From positions 26,108,001-26,172,000 of the forward strand of contig NC_084939.1 of the NCBI RefSeq assembly GCF_958298935.1: DNA of 64,000 bases. Reading direction: 5' to 3'. The notes beneath the pieces were generated by a model. That model saw nothing but the letters and a program-made list of their open reading frames with translations. It ran no database searches and was not told the DNA's origin. Made by a program: the position numbers and the translations under genes. This document shows, piece after piece, positions 22,836 to 34,720 of this stretch (the first letter of the stretch is position 1; every line of letters begins with the position of its first letter). The DNA is from Phragmites australis. Its lineage: Eukaryota; Streptophyta; Magnoliopsida; Poales; Poaceae.

Positions 22836-23071
22836 ATTCAATACATCAATATTTTACAGACGAGGAGTTAGCTCTCTCTAAGCTTGCGTAGGTGCTCCAC
22901 CTCGCTGCCGAGGATGCCACAGCGCACCATGAAAATTAATTAAGAGGATACAACAATGATGAAACATACACAAATCTGCTACCATTCAAAACGACTTTTA
23001 CATATTTTGACATAAATCAAAGAGAAAAGGAGCAAAACCTGTAAATATATTAGGTATACTTCAAATGCTGC

Positions 23072-24690
23072 TCACTTTACATTGATTTCACCTGCCTCGA
23101 CCGGTGGTTTCAAGGTCTTGGAGCTCAGTGACTTTCCAACGATCACCTTTTTTACCTTGACAATGGACTGCTTCACCTTGGACACGATGTTGATGGAATG
23201 GCGCTGAGAAGGCTTCACAGCTTGAGTGGAGTCTGCCTTGTTTGCCTCTCCTTTTTTCTCCACTTCACTAGACATATGTCCTAGGTTGCTTTCTGCAACA
23301 CTTTTCGCTTCTTTTGTATCCTCTGCAGCAGATTTAGCATCCTCAGGAACTGATTCCTTCACTACTTGCTCAGTGATGGTCGAGTAGTCCTTCACCTCAA
23401 TGGCTTGAGCAGTTTTAGTTGTAGCTACAACCAAGTCGCTACTGTCTGCAGCAATATTTTCTTTACACAAGTCAGAAGTTTCCACACTGTTAGAATCAAA
23501 CTCTTGGGCTGTCGTGGAATTAGACACATCAGTGGACTTCATGGGTTGGTCTCCAATCGGTAGTTTTTCAGTGCTCTTCTCAGCCATGAGCAGGCCTTGC
23601 AACGTTCTCCTCTTGATCTGGTTAACAACTTCAGGAGTAACTGATACCTCGGCAACACAGGACATGTCATCACTTGGGCTCCCATCATCGTTCTTCTCTT
23701 TCATAGCTTCAGCTTCTGAGAATTTCTCTTCAACGCTATTTGGTGCCTCAGCAACACCCTCTTGACCTTCACATGGCTTTGCTTCATCATTTTGCACATT
23801 CACAATAGAGCTAACCGGAACAAGTTCTTGACCAACACCGTCTGATTCTCCAACAGCTTCAGTATCTTGACCAGCACTCGCTTCATCAATAGGAGCGGTG
23901 ACATCTGGATGGATTATTGCTTCAGGTCCATCAGCTACTTGTGATGTCAATTCTTGAACCCTGGCACCATCGTTAGCCGTTTCATTGGCATGGTCAGAAA
24001 TAGTAGTTGTCACACAAGATGCTTGTGCTAAATTTGATGCTGATGCTTCAAATATCTCGCCAGCAATTTCGTCTTTAGGTGCTTCCTGGTGATCCTCAAT
24101 ACCAGCGGTTGCATCTGATGCTGCTAGTGTGGCACCATCAGTCGCAGCTTCCCCAATAAAATGGACTTGTTTTTCAGCATCTGCATGAGCTCTGCCACTA
24201 CGCAAAGCCTTGTCACCGTCCTCTTCTTCTGACTTGTGTATAGCTTCTGCCTCAGCAGGTGTGAAGCCATGCACTGGTAATTCAGGTTCAGCAGTAACTT
24301 TTGTGTCTCCGGCTGGTTCTTGAGTTGCAGGTAGCTCTTGCATGGTTGGTGGGGTGGCTTGAGGTTGCGCTACTACTTTGCTCTCCGGTTCTGCAATACC
24401 ATCAGTTTCGGAAGTTATTTTAGCACCTGCATTTTTGGCAGTTGAGTCAGCAGGCATGTCCATATTAGCGTCAGGGTTTTTACTCTTGTCTCCTAGGTTT
24501 TCTGCCGCACCAGAAGCTTCAGCAGTTCCAATTTCAGTTTCAGCAGCCTCCGATTGAGTAGTTATTTCAAATGATGTGTCAGCAATAACTTTGCTTTCTT
24601 CTTGTGCATCACTACATTCCAGCACCGAGACAGCTGCTTGTACTGCATCTTCTGCGGTCTCATCTTTCTTTGTTTCCTCAACAGCCTGCA
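23072..24690 (-). CDS. Acidic Ala/Glu/Thr-rich protein of unknown function (main exon)
   Basis: A single open exon of about 538 codons. The body is low-complexity and acidic (AAETEIGTAEASGAAENLGD and similar), likely disordered. The last 50 residues are different: basic and conserved-looking, with HSINIVSKVKQSIVKVKKVI and GKSLSSKTLKPP before the end EINVK-stop. This tail is probably the functional part. The open frame begins inside an acceptor (GTGCAG then GCTGTTGAG at 24688), so at least one short upstream exon with the start codon must lie between 24700 and about 25000. The only minus-strand ATG near (complement at about 24890) does not splice convincingly. Coding bias and absence of stops make it a real gene; I do not assign a family. 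Confidence 0.75.
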
Positions 24691-24979
24691 CGGTGCAAAC
24701 AAAGTATATGTCAGGGGTGATGAGCTAAGAAGTAACGGGGACTTGGACTTGGTGGTGATTTTCCTTGTAGCTACTACTAGCTAGGGATTGGGATTTGGGA
24801 TGCCGGCCGTGGAGACGGGAGACTGAAGAGGAGGGGGGAAGAAGAAGAGAAGAGGTGGTGGGTGCGGGAGCAACCCAACAGCTAAAAAGCCCATTTGGAT
24901 TTCACGCTGGGATTGGGCCTCCCAAACAATTAAGGGAGGAGAAGCTACTACTCACTTGGATTTCACCCTCAGATCGCCG

Positions 24980-24986
24980 TATAAAG
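24980..24986 (+). promoter_or_regulatory. Putative TATA box for NUP98
   Basis: TATAAAG 250 bp upstream of the NUP98 ATG, just before a purine-rich leader holding GGA, GA and CCG microsatellites (25000-25165). Confidence 0.4.
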
Positions 24987-24999
24987 CCGCGGCGGAAGG

Positions 25000-25165
25000 A
25001 GGAGGAGGAGGAGGAGGAGGAGGCCCCACCCTCCATTCAGAGACAGACAGAGAGAGAGAGAGACCAGCCAGACCAGATCCCCCCTCGCCTCCCCCTCCCC
25101 TCCGCCTCTGCAAACGAGAAAGAGGGCAGACAACAACCGTTCCCCCGCCGCCGCCGCCGCCGGTG
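25000..25165 (+). repeat. Microsatellites in the NUP98 leader: (GGA)n, (GA)n, (CCG)n
   Basis: A GGA/GAG run at 25001-25022, AGAGAG at about 25047-25062, and CCG/CCGCCG at 25146-25163. They lie between the divergent start of the acidic-protein gene and the NUP98 ATG. GA/CT-rich leaders are common in plant promoters. Confidence 0.8.
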
Positions 25166-25235
25166 ATCGAGGGGCTCTTCTTCCCTTCCTTCCCCTTCCC
25201 TTCCCGCGAGTAGAAAAGAAGCAGCAGCAGCAGCC

Positions 25236-25254
25236 ATGTTCGGCTCCACCAACC
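25236..25254 (+). CDS. NUP98: NUP98 exon 1 (19 nt)
   Basis: Encodes MFGSTN plus one base; donor GTAAGC. Such a tiny first coding exon is easily missed by gene finders. Confidence 0.93.
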
Positions 25255-28200
25255 GTAAGCACCTCACCCCGCCCCCTTCTTCTCTCGATTCGCCTCCTAT
25301 TCTCGTCGATATGCTTCCTTTGCTCCTTCATCCTCTATTTCAAGTTTGTATTGCTATATTCCGTCACCTCCTCAGTCGATCTGATTCCATATCTGGATTG
25401 ATGGATGTCTGCGCACGCTAGGGTTTGCTTTCCCGATTTCGAATAAATCACTAGGTTGGAAACTCGCAAGGATCAACGGAATACCTACGCTAAGCGCTTC
25501 CCCTCTTACTATGCTGGAGTACTACTTAATTAATAGGGGAGGGGTTCGGGCTCTCTTAACACGTGCACTACATGCAATCTTATACTACTCGCAAACAAAA
25601 CAATGCCTAATGCTGTTTCTATACGCATGTTTGTTCTGCTGCTCATCCCTTCTTTTAAGCTAGCTCATACAATGTCACACCTGATTATGATTGCACTTCT
25701 TTCTTATGATTCTTGTTTCACTTGCTGCAACCCCTTACTTCACTGCTCACAACTCTTCTTATTTACTTTCGCAATGTTGTATACTTATTACTGTCATAAC
25801 TCTCTTCTCATCTTCATTGCAGCATTCGGGCAGTCATCCACGAGCCCATTCGGCCAGTCCTCATTCGGAACCCAGCAGGGATTCGGCCAGGCTACCACTG
25901 CCGCCAACAATCCCTTCGCACCAAAACCATTTGGCAGCCCAACCACCACTTTCGGGGCACAGACTGGGAGCTCACTTTTTGGCACTACATCCACTGGCGC
26001 CTTTGGCCAGCAGCAATCCACTCCCACGTTTGGCACCCCATCCTCCTCCTCTCCGTTTGGGAGCTCCACGCCAGCTTTCGGTGCATCGCCCACCCCTGCC
26101 TTTGGTGCCACATCCTCCACCTTTGGCTCTGGTATGTACTATGCCAGCAATCTCAATGCTCGTCAATTTTTTTCCTATGTTACGTTTCCTTGATCCCTGG
26201 AAGAAATATTGTTATTCATCATATCAGCATTTGGTGAATCTCCACTCGTCACACACTTGCTAAGTGTTTGCCATCAAACTTTGATGGAATGCTACATATC
26301 AAAGGAAAACTGATGATAGACCAAATATGTTCACTTTCCAATAGAACTATGTAACTATGTGCACCTTGGGTAAATACGTGCATTCAGTGTGCCCCTAGGC
26401 GCAAGGCGGGTGACTGACCAGGGCCTAGCACCTAGTCGGTGGTACTAGGTGGGGCTATGTGGCCGCCTAAGGGAACACTGCCTGTATTTTGTGTTACACA
26501 TTTTACTCATTCCATATATTGATGTTCTGTTCTTTTTCACGCCCAACGAAAATTACGATGCTGGATTTTCTATTTATTTCCTTTTCTTGCTGGATTGTCG
26601 GGTTGCTAGTGGCTCCCCTGTGCTTGTGATGTGATTGTCCTAGATTGTGGAGGCACTAGACTCTAAAGCCACTTTCTAGATTGTGTTAACGAGGATGACA
26701 GTTCGATGCTGACTTTTGGGGGGCTTCTTTTTTCCATGTTTCATAAGATTTGTTTATCTTTTTTTTACTGTCTGATAATGCATTCTACACTTGTTCTACA
26801 TGGCTACTCAATTGAAGCTAACTTGATTCATGTGTTATTCTGTTGTTCTTTCTTAATCCTCTTTAGACCAATAGTGATGTAGTGTCTATGTTGTGACATT
26901 CTGCTCTGCCCCTGTTGTAGGATCTTTATTCGGACAAAAGCCAAGTTTTGGGGGTTTTGGATCATCTCCTAGCCAGTCAAGTCCTTTTGGTAGCACGTTC
27001 CAGCAAACACAGCCATCATTTGGCAGCAGCACTTTTGGTGCAACAACTACGCCGGCATTCGGCACCCCAACTACACCGGCCTTCGGCACCCCAACTACAC
27101 CTTCCTTCGGCACCACAACTACCCCAGGATTTGGTTCAACGTCAACATCTTTATTTGGTGCTTCCAGCACCCCGGCGTTTGGCTCTACAGCCTTTGGTTC
27201 GTCCACTCCTGGTTTTGGATCTTCAGGAACTACAGCATTTGGCGCGAGCAGTACTCCAGGTTTTGGAGCTTTGAGCACGCCTTCATTTGGCACATCAACT
27301 AGTGCCTTCAATTTTGGTTCTTCAGTATCATTTGGGCAAACAGCAGCTTCATCCGGTAGCTCTCCCTTTGGCACAACTCCATCACCTTTCGGCGCGCAGA
27401 CTTCTCCTTTTGGTAGGTTTTCCCGTTGGATATTCACATTATTTCTTAGCTAGTTATGATTACATGCTCACTGAAACTGAATTGTTGTCTTCGATTCAAT
27501 ATGATATAGTAGTTGGTTATTTGCAGATTCTTTTGTTCTTTTTTACTTCAGCAACCCTATTTTATTGCGGATCTTTCTTTTTTACTGTTTTCACCCTGGA
27601 AAAAATGTCATCTTTTACCCGTTTCACTAATTGTTTATTCCCTTTGAGTTTCAGGCTCACAGACAGCAGCGCCAACTTTTGGGCAAGCACAATTTGGTAA
27701 CCAAGCTGGAGGAACCAGAATAAAACCTTATGCTCAAACACCAGATGTTGACAGTGCTACAAGTGGTACTCAGCCTGCTGCGAAACTGGATTCCATATCA
27801 GCAATGCCTGAATACAAAGACAAGAGTCACGAAGAATTGAGGTGGGAAGATTACCAGCGTGGAGACAAAGGTGAGGGAAACCCTCGTTCAAACCATCATG
27901 TTTAATTTCATGTATTTCTTTTAACATGATTATTTTTGTATGAACTGGAGCAACCAAGTAACTATTATGTTCTGGCTTATGCTACAGCATAGCTGGTGTT
28001 TTTCTTAAATACAATCAACTAATAAAACGTGCTATTTGATGCTCCCTTTATTAATTGTGTATTATGATTAGATTTATTTACTCCTTGTAACTTGTTCCTG
28101 TAGCTTATTCGTGAATTTCGTAATGTTTGGACTCTCAGGTGGACCAAATCCTTCTGGAACTCCAGCAGCGGCGCCTAGCTTTCCATCTACACAACCGAAT

Positions 28201-30915
28201 GCTTTTACCGGTGCATTTGGCCAAGCTACTTTAAACCAATTTCCATCGACAGCAACAAACAATCCATTTGCTGCTAAGCCCTCAACTGGCTTTGGTTCTA
28301 CTAGCACATCAATATTTAATTCGTTTAATAATGCATCAGCTGCAAGTTCGAGTCCATTCCCATCGTCCACTGGTAGCACACTATTTGGACAATCAAGTGG
28401 TTCTGCATTTCCAGCAAGTAGTTCACCATCTTTGTTTCCAAATACCACTCCTGCTTTTGCTCCGTCTTCGTTATTTGGCACATCATCAACGAATGCAAAT
28501 CCATTCAGCACTAGCTTGTCGTTGGCTAACACTCAGTCAGTTGGGCTATTTCAATCTTCCCCAGCATTTGTGCAACCTCCATCAAGTACACCGGCTTTCT
28601 CCTCTGGAAGCCTATTCAGCACACCTAACTATGGTGGTCTGAGCGGGCCTTCACTTTTTTCGACAGTAAGCATTCCTTGCATTTTTCACTTTTTATGCTA
28701 GGTAATTCTTATCATATTACAATTATTATTAGTACTTAATTCTTTTCTGTATATATTTTGCTTTGCAAAGTTTATTGTTAACAAGTTGAATTTTGCTCCT
28801 AATGATTAAGCCAACATTTCAACCATCTGCCCCTGCTCAAACTTCAAGCATGTTCTCCTTCCAACCTCCGACTCAACCAGGTCAGTATTTTGTCTCCAAA
28901 TCATTCTCTGTTGTTTATAATTTATCTTCAAAAAATAATTTGTGCCTAACTTACTTTTGCAATGGCTGCATGGATACTGCAGCTCCTACAGGTGGATTCC
29001 CTGGTTTTTCCAACACTACAAATCAGGCCCTGATTGGACAGCCGTATGATCTCTTGCTACTTCTCAAATGCGCGTGATTATTCTTTTCCTTTTTTAGTAA
29101 TTTGATGGATTAAAACACTTATTAGCTATAATACGGCAAAGGAAAACAATACTATGATCGGTGTAATGTGGAGATGGATGGTGTTGGCAAAGAAGAAAAA
29201 TATTTGATGGTTCTTTGAGCCTATACTATAGCTTATATGCGATGCCTTGAAACTGCTGTATGGTTATTTTCTCTCTTAAGAACATGGTTTTGACTTAGAT
29301 CATAATTATCCTCTGAATTCACAAATGAGTTTTGGCAACACATATGATTCTTTTTTCTAACTTATACATTATCCATTTTAACTTAAAGTATCCTGTTGCA
29401 TATGTGACACAGAACTCCTAGCCAGTCCAATATGGTCATGCAGCCTGCTCCTGTTCCGCATCCATTCGGGACACTTCCTGCATTGCCTCATATGTCCATT
29501 GGAAATGCTGGATCTTCTCCTTCGGTTCAATATGGAATATCAAGTTTGCCAGTTAGTTTTATTTTTGTCTTAAATATTTCCAATTGTTTTTATAGAGTGG
29601 CTGGACTGTAGAGATAGCAAGATGGTTGTTCATTAGCAACGTGTGGTACTAAGGGTGCTATGAGCAGGTGTCATAAGAGCAACATTTTTCTGGCTTGCAG
29701 GTTGCTGAGAAGCCACTTCCGAGCAGAACATTATCCATGGTGGTTCCTAGGCATTTGTCACATAGAAGGATAAAATTGCTCCCAAGAAAATATAATCCAA
29801 TATCTGATGGCAAGGTAATGACCTGTAAGCACATAAATTTTGTGTGCAAAGTTTTGTTTTATGATTCATTTATGGAACTTGTGAAAGGCATGAAGAAAGC
29901 ATGGAATGTGACTCAGTTTCTTTTGTTATTCCTGTAGGTTCCATTCTTTGCTGATGATGAAGAATCTCCGTCAACACCAAAAGCTGATGCCTTCTTCATC
30001 CCTAGAGAGAACCCGAGGAATCTGATAATCCGTCCAATCGATCAGTGGCCTTCACGGAGTGGAATCGACAGGCAATTGATTCCAAAGGACTCAGCTGACT
30101 TGGAAAAATATAAAGGTAAAATATTGTCATTACATTACAGTACTGGAATTCCTATTGCCCCCCTTGAAATAAGGCACCATGATCCATGACGTTTGAAGCA
30201 AAAGACAGCTTATGTAACTGTTTCTTTAGAATTATTCTTTTTGCTTTTCTTTTGACTCAACTTCCATGGTGTATGAATCTGTTGGGCTGTGAATGTGCTG
30301 ATCTCAGGAACTTGTGCAGGTGCTTCCTCAGAAAGTGAGCGTGATAAGACTGACATGTCACCAAGCAGGCCTTCTCCAGTGGAAAATGGCAATCACCGTG
30401 AGCCCAAGGCTGTGACTCGGCATGGGAACGGTACTTCAGTTGAGAGGCTGATGCCTAAGCTCCCACATGCAGATTACTTCACGGAGCCTAGCCTAGAGGA
30501 GCTTGCCGCCAAGGAACGTGCTGAGCCAGGCTACTGCTGTCGGGTGAGGGACTTTGTTGTTGGGCGTCATGGTTACGGCAGCATCAAGTTCCTGGGGGAG
30601 ACAGATGTAAGGGGCCTGGATCTGGAGTCAATTGTGGAGTTCAATAACCGCGAGGTGATTGTGTACAAGGACGATAGCAAGAAGCCCCCGGTGGGTGAGG
30701 GGCTGAACAAAGCCGCAGAGGTGACTCTTCTGAACATCAAGTGCATGAACAAGAAGACTGGTGAGCAGTACCTTGAGGGTCCGAGGGTGGACAAGTACAA
30801 GGAGATGCTGGTGAAGAAGGCTGAGGAGCAGGGCGCTGAGTTTGTGTCTTTTGACGCTGCCAAGGGAGAGTGGAAGTTCAGGGTGAAGCACTTCAGCGCC
30901 TACGGGTTTTGGTGA
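25236..30915 (+). CDS. NUP98: Nucleoporin NUP98 (plant type, no NUP96 fusion)
   Basis: Eleven exons join in frame to 911 codons including the stop: 25236-25254, 25823-26131, 26921-27412, 27655-27870, 28139-28665, 28811-28880, 28983-29043, 29413-29551, 29701-29814, 29938-30115, 30308-30915. The protein begins MFGSTNPFGQSS. Residues 1-273 are FG/GLFG-type repeats (FGAT, FGTP, FGSS). A GLEBS-like segment follows ([17 protein letters not shown], ~330-345), the site that binds RAE1/GLE2. A second FG-poor and FG-rich region runs to ~610, a linker ([15 protein letters not shown]) to ~650, and the C-terminal autoproteolytic domain from ~758 ([31 protein letters not shown]). It ends HFSAYGFW, keeping the HF/S self-cleavage motif with a six-residue tail. 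NUP98 is a mobile part of the pore central channel and acts in mRNA export and transport. It is shorter than the roughly 1040 residues of Arabidopsis NUP98a. All junctions are GT-AG. Confidence 0.95.
25823..26131 (+). CDS. NUP98: NUP98 exon 2
   Basis: FG-repeat exon following a TTGCAG acceptor; ends in phase 1 before GTATGT. Confidence 0.93.
26921..27412 (+). CDS. NUP98: NUP98 exon 3
   Basis: Densest FG region, with tandem [11 protein letters not shown] units at about 27040-27130. Acceptor GTTGTAG, donor GTAGGT. Confidence 0.93.
27655..27870 (+). CDS. NUP98: NUP98 exon 4 (GLEBS-like)
   Basis: Contains [20 protein letters not shown], the RAE1-binding segment. Phase 1 at both ends; donor GTGAGG. 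Confidence 0.93.
28139..28665 (+). CDS. NUP98: NUP98 exon 5
   Basis: Ser/Thr/Phe-rich FG exon ([14 protein letters not shown] and similar). Acceptor CTCTCAG, donor GTAAGC. Confidence 0.92.
28811..28880 (+). CDS. NUP98: NUP98 exon 6
   Basis: 70-nt exon, [20 protein letters not shown]. The acceptor ATTAAG is weak but keeps the frame from exon 5 to exon 7. Confidence 0.8.
28983..29043 (+). CDS. NUP98: NUP98 exon 7
   Basis: 61-nt exon, [20 protein letters not shown], donor GTATGA in phase 2. Confidence 0.8.
29413..29551 (+). CDS. NUP98: NUP98 exon 8
   Basis: Contains [15 protein letters not shown] and [10 protein letters not shown], matching the conserved linker before the C-terminal domain. 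Acceptor GACACAG, donor GTTAGT. Confidence 0.88.
29701..29814 (+). CDS. NUP98: NUP98 exon 9
   Basis: [20 protein letters not shown], then the basic [10 protein letters not shown] motif. Donor GTAATG. Confidence 0.92.
29938..30115 (+). CDS. NUP98: NUP98 exon 10
   Basis: [20 protein letters not shown] and [13 protein letters not shown], conserved among plant NUP98. Phase 1 end. Confidence 0.92.
30308..30915 (+). CDS. NUP98: NUP98 exon 11 (autoproteolytic domain)
   Basis: Encodes the C-terminal domain that anchors NUP98 to the pore scaffold, ending HFSAYGFW and TGA at 30913-30915. Acceptor CTCAG. Confidence 0.94.
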
Positions 30916-31725
30916 AGGCGCAGCAGTCCCTGCAGTAGGAGGATCAATGATGTACTGTAGTCATCAATCACATTGCGACGTTTTTGTTTGCTTTGTTGGC
31001 GTAGTAGTAATTTGCACGCTGTGCTGTCAATGTCATGCATGGATTTTGTTATGCTTTTGTACAGATTGTTTTTCTCGTTGCTGTAATGTTTGCATATTGT
31101 GCATGTACTGCTTTGCTAAAATAATAAGCACAAAAGACAATTATTTTAGTAACCGTAGCAATAACAGCATTAACTTGATTGGCACTAATGCAACATAACG
31201 CAACGTGTGTCTCTGCTTTCTGCCTGTCAAAGCAAGCATCCCCTTTGTTGTTGCTCACAGCATGTTTTTTGTTTTGTTTGGTTTTTGGTTGGGCTGTTTG
31301 TTTTGTGTGAACAGTAATCTGCAGTGAATCTGGTACTGTGCCTATTTGACTGCAGCACAGGCAGCGGTACTGTAGCACTGAATCTGGATCGTCTATTTCC
31401 AAACTAACAGATTCACGGGTCGCTTCAGCGAAAAAAGAATTTTTGCACTTCCAAATAGCGAAAATATTTATTTTTTCACTATTTGGAACCGCGAAAATTA
31501 AATGTAGCGTGGAAATTATTATTTACTGCAGAGCATAAATTATATTTTTGTGGTCCTGTAGCACAAAAATATTTAATTTGGATGTCACGTTGCTCACTAA
31601 AATCGCTTGTTTTAGTCCGTTTTCACAAGTATATCTCCAGAGCCTGTAATTTTATTATCGGGGCTTACTAAAACAAATGCCCCCAGCTCTTCTTCAACAA
31701 TTTTTAAAGTTGTCTTTGACGGAAA
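30916..31725. other. NUP98 3' UTR and intergenic DNA
   Basis: The first ~200 bp is probably NUP98 3' UTR (AATAAT near 31120). From about 31290 there is TE-like low-copy text rich in CTGCAG and GCGAAAAT motifs, with no boundary I can define and no gene. Confidence 0.45.
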
Positions 31726-32335
31726 TGTGTAGGTAATATACCATAGAGACGATCACACATGTGAATTGGATCTGCGAGTGAGATTTAATATGATTAAAGA
31801 TCTATTAGAGTTTAGAGTTATAATGAGCTTTAATGTAATTAAAGACCTATTAACATGCTCTATATAAAAGAAGGTAGGGGCCATGAGTGAAATAGTTTTG
31901 CCACCAAAAACCCTGGCCGCCACCTCTTTCCCGAACTCCATGAGAAATCCTAGCCGAGTGCGCGGTACTAGCACACAGGCGTACGGCGTTCAATCCCTAT
32001 ACGTGTGGACATCGTAGAGGCGCTGTTGTTATTACGGTGCTGATCTTCTTGGCTTGAAGATCGAGACGCTTCTGTCCGGCTGGTCGAGGACCTACTCGGC
32101 TGGTTGACACATCTGCTCGCATGGTCGTGGAGCACGACACGATCACTCGGTACTGGTCGCAAAGCGTGAAACGACCACTCGGAGGCCGGAGCTGGTCGAG
32201 GACGCGGCAGACCTGTTCGCTGGCTGGTCAAGGAAATTGACTACTTCCTCTTCGTGGTCGCGGAGGTGGTCGAGGAGCGACTGCATTGACACGCATGATG
32301 TTGGATCGATCTACTCCAACTCTTCTTTGAAAAGA
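31726..32335 (+). repeat. LTR relic of the same family as the solo LTR at 49905-50486
   Basis: Starts TGTGTAGGTAATATACC and shares blocks with the solo LTR: the GCTTTAATGTnATTAAAG repeat, CTCTATATAA (TATA), CACCAAAAACCCTGGCCGCC, CCGTAGAGGCGCTG and CCAACTCTTCTT. It is more diverged and its right end is lost. Confidence 0.7.
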
Positions 32336-32344
32336 CATCTAGGC

Positions 32345-33700
32345 TCTCTATGTGGATTTTGACTAATTGATGACAAACAATTAAGAGACTAATGTGTTTA
32401 TTAAGGTTATGAACAGGTTTTAGTTTCGTTGGAGAAATTAAACGACGATGACGTCCCTCAAAAGAAAAGAGAAACATCATGTAGTTCCTCAATAGGTTTT
32501 AATTCGCTTTATTTTCGAATTTGAGTTCAGAAATGCCGCTCTATCAAGACGGACACGTATTGATAGTTTTGATGGTGTCTCAGTGCTCAAGTATCCTTCT
32601 AGAACTAAAAATTCAGAGACATAATAATCTACGGACACCGGGTAAGTGCTGTTTTTGTCTGAACCCGGAGTCTCCGAGTTGGACTGGATACTCTGGATTC
32701 TGGACAGCAGCCTGAAGTCTCCGTGTAAAGCTTCGAGCCAGGCTCTTGGGATGGGTTTAATATTTTAACTCGGAGTCTCCGGGTGACCAGAGTCTCCGGA
32801 CTATACTCCGACAGAGAGTTTCGGTTAGAGCCTAAAAGTTTCACGAGACCCTCCGGGTTCTGTGTTCATCCAGACCCTCCCGGTTGGGTTTCGAACAAGC
32901 TCGTGGTTGTGCGATTTGTGCCAACCCGAAGTCTCCGGGTTGACCAGGATACTCCGGGTCAGTTCAAAAGGCACAATAACGGTTAGTTTTGAGGGGAGGA
33001 TATAAATACCCCCTCACCCCCTCCTTCATTTGCTGCTAAACAACTCATGGACAAACTCATTCATAGCTATTCAATAGCCCTCCTAACTCCTCTAAAACCT
33101 CAAATCTTGGAAGATTTGGAGCGTAGGGTTGGGAGAGTGAGATTAAGAGCTAGTGAGCTTAAATCCAATCTTGAGCACTTGAGTTCATTGTCAAGCCGTC
33201 GATCCGTATTCTTTACTCTTGGAGCCTTGAGCTCCTAGACGGTTAGGCATCGCCCGGAGAGCATCCAAGCTTGTGGAGTGTCCCGAAAAGTTTGTATTAC
33301 CCCAACGATTTGAGTAAAGAACCCTACCTTATCTTGGTGGTCGCTTGGGTGAGGAAAGGGTTGAAAGAGACCCAGCTCTTTGTGAGCTCCTCAATGGAGA
33401 CGTAGGCACTTCTTTATGGAGTGGGCAAACTTATGGATACAAATTCTTGTCTCCTTTACTTTCTTGCATATTTTCTTGTTCTAGTTGATTTTAAGCGATT
33501 TGCCCTGATCTACTTGCTTGCGAGTGTGTAGTTGTAGGTTGTTAGTCAATAGGTCTTTAGACATAAGAATACATATACATCAAGACCCACACATGACATA
33601 GGGTATTACTCTAACCGGAGGCTCAAACCTGTCTGCATCGTATGTCTTGTTTCGTGCTCGATCCCTGATCTCGAAGGTACTCCAGTCTATTTACAGACAT
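32345..33700 (+). repeat. LTR-retrotransposon LTR-like block (SIRE/Maximus-type)
   Basis: Many 'CGGAGTCTCCGG' type inverted motifs (32650-32960), a TATAAATACC box at 33001, then a typical R-U5-like text ending in ...GTGTAGTTGTAGG near 33540. From about 33580, ATAGGGTATTACTCTAACCGG resembles the R-U5 part of another LTR. No coding region follows, so these look like solo or truncated LTRs. Boundaries are approximate. Confidence 0.5.
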
Positions 33701-33899
33701 ATTGTCAAGAACTAACCTTCGACATGGGCCATCGCTGGCCGCCCAAGAATCGCGTTGTCCGTGATCCCAAAGTCTGCCACATCAAACATGCCCTTCTCAG
33801 CCGAAAATTTATAAGCCTAATTAATTCAACAAGCCATGCAAATGTGAATCAAATTATAAAATAGAATATGAGTCGCCCTATGCCCTTACTCTTTTTTTA

Positions 33900-34720
33900 A
33901 CTACAAATATAGTTCCATGATTGACCGAAAATTTCTGGGCGGCATCTCAGAAATCGAAGGAAATTTTCTTTGGTTTGGGCCTGGCACTCGGCCCGTGGTC
34001 TGATCCGTTGAATCATAGCATCCTTCATTGCTTGACTGGTAGGATACCTAGAACCTTGGGTCACCTCATTCTGCGTATACTCCCAGGCCACTTGATTCCC
34101 CTCATTCACCACAAGGTTGTTAAAGTTTGGATTGTTCCAGTCTACGGGAACCGGAGCATCGTCCTCATCATCCGAGATGTCATAATCAGGAGACTCATCA
34201 GCCTGAAGATCATCCTCCTGCATCTGTTCAATTAGAGAAGGAATTCGCTCCCCCTCATCTGCCTCACCGGTCGGTTCAGTCGGATAATCCGATGAACGTG
34301 CACCATCCGGATCGACATCCTCCTCATTATCTTCCTCATCACCCTCCTCCGCGTACTCCACACCTTGCATCTCCCCAGCTATCTCCTTATTCTTCCATTG
34401 CACAAGAAACATCAGAGACCAACCTCTGTGCACAACATTCCGCAGATATCTCTTCCACACATGATCTTCCCAGAGCGGGAACACCTCCTAGTACACACCT
34501 TCTCTGATACAGTTGCCCACAATGCTAATAGTCATCTCTTGAACTTCGGGGTCTATTTTGAAACCCCGCATCAACCACGCATACAAGTGTCCGACACTTT
34601 TGTGCATAGGTCTTGAGATACCCTTGTCCATTGACTGAAATACGGACAATACTACCCCTTCCGGACCATATAATATTTCACTGTCCCCATAAAAAATCCT
34701 AAACTGCTACATATCCGACA
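33900..34720 (-). pseudogene. Mutator-like (MULE) transposase N-terminal relic
   Basis: The minus strand encodes an acidic region (EEGDEEDNEEDVDPDG) followed by VPVDWNNPNFNNLVVNEGNQ and QGSRYPTSQAMKDAM, the layout preceding the DNA-binding domain of grass MuDR-type transposases. Upstream, the frame continues with degenerate INVNGQGYLK-like text to about 34720. No catalytic domain is present; it ends at 33897. Confidence 0.6.

Noticed and set aside
24600..24890. Minus ATG at about 24890 as start of the acidic-protein gene
   Set aside because: Its frame ends at a stop before the exon and no GT donor joins it in frame; left unresolved instead.
24795..25331. Several ORFs on both strands in the NUP98 leader
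   Set aside because: Products of GGA/GA/CCG microsatellites (Arg, Glu, Pro and Leu runs), not genes.
25691..26263. 190-codon plus ORF over NUP98 exon 2
   Set aside because: Wrong frame; the FG-repeat frame is open and splices cleanly.
26893..27437. Long minus ORF opposite NUP98 exon 3
   Set aside because: Complement of FG repeats gives a low-complexity Pro/Asn/Val protein; a known shadow effect.
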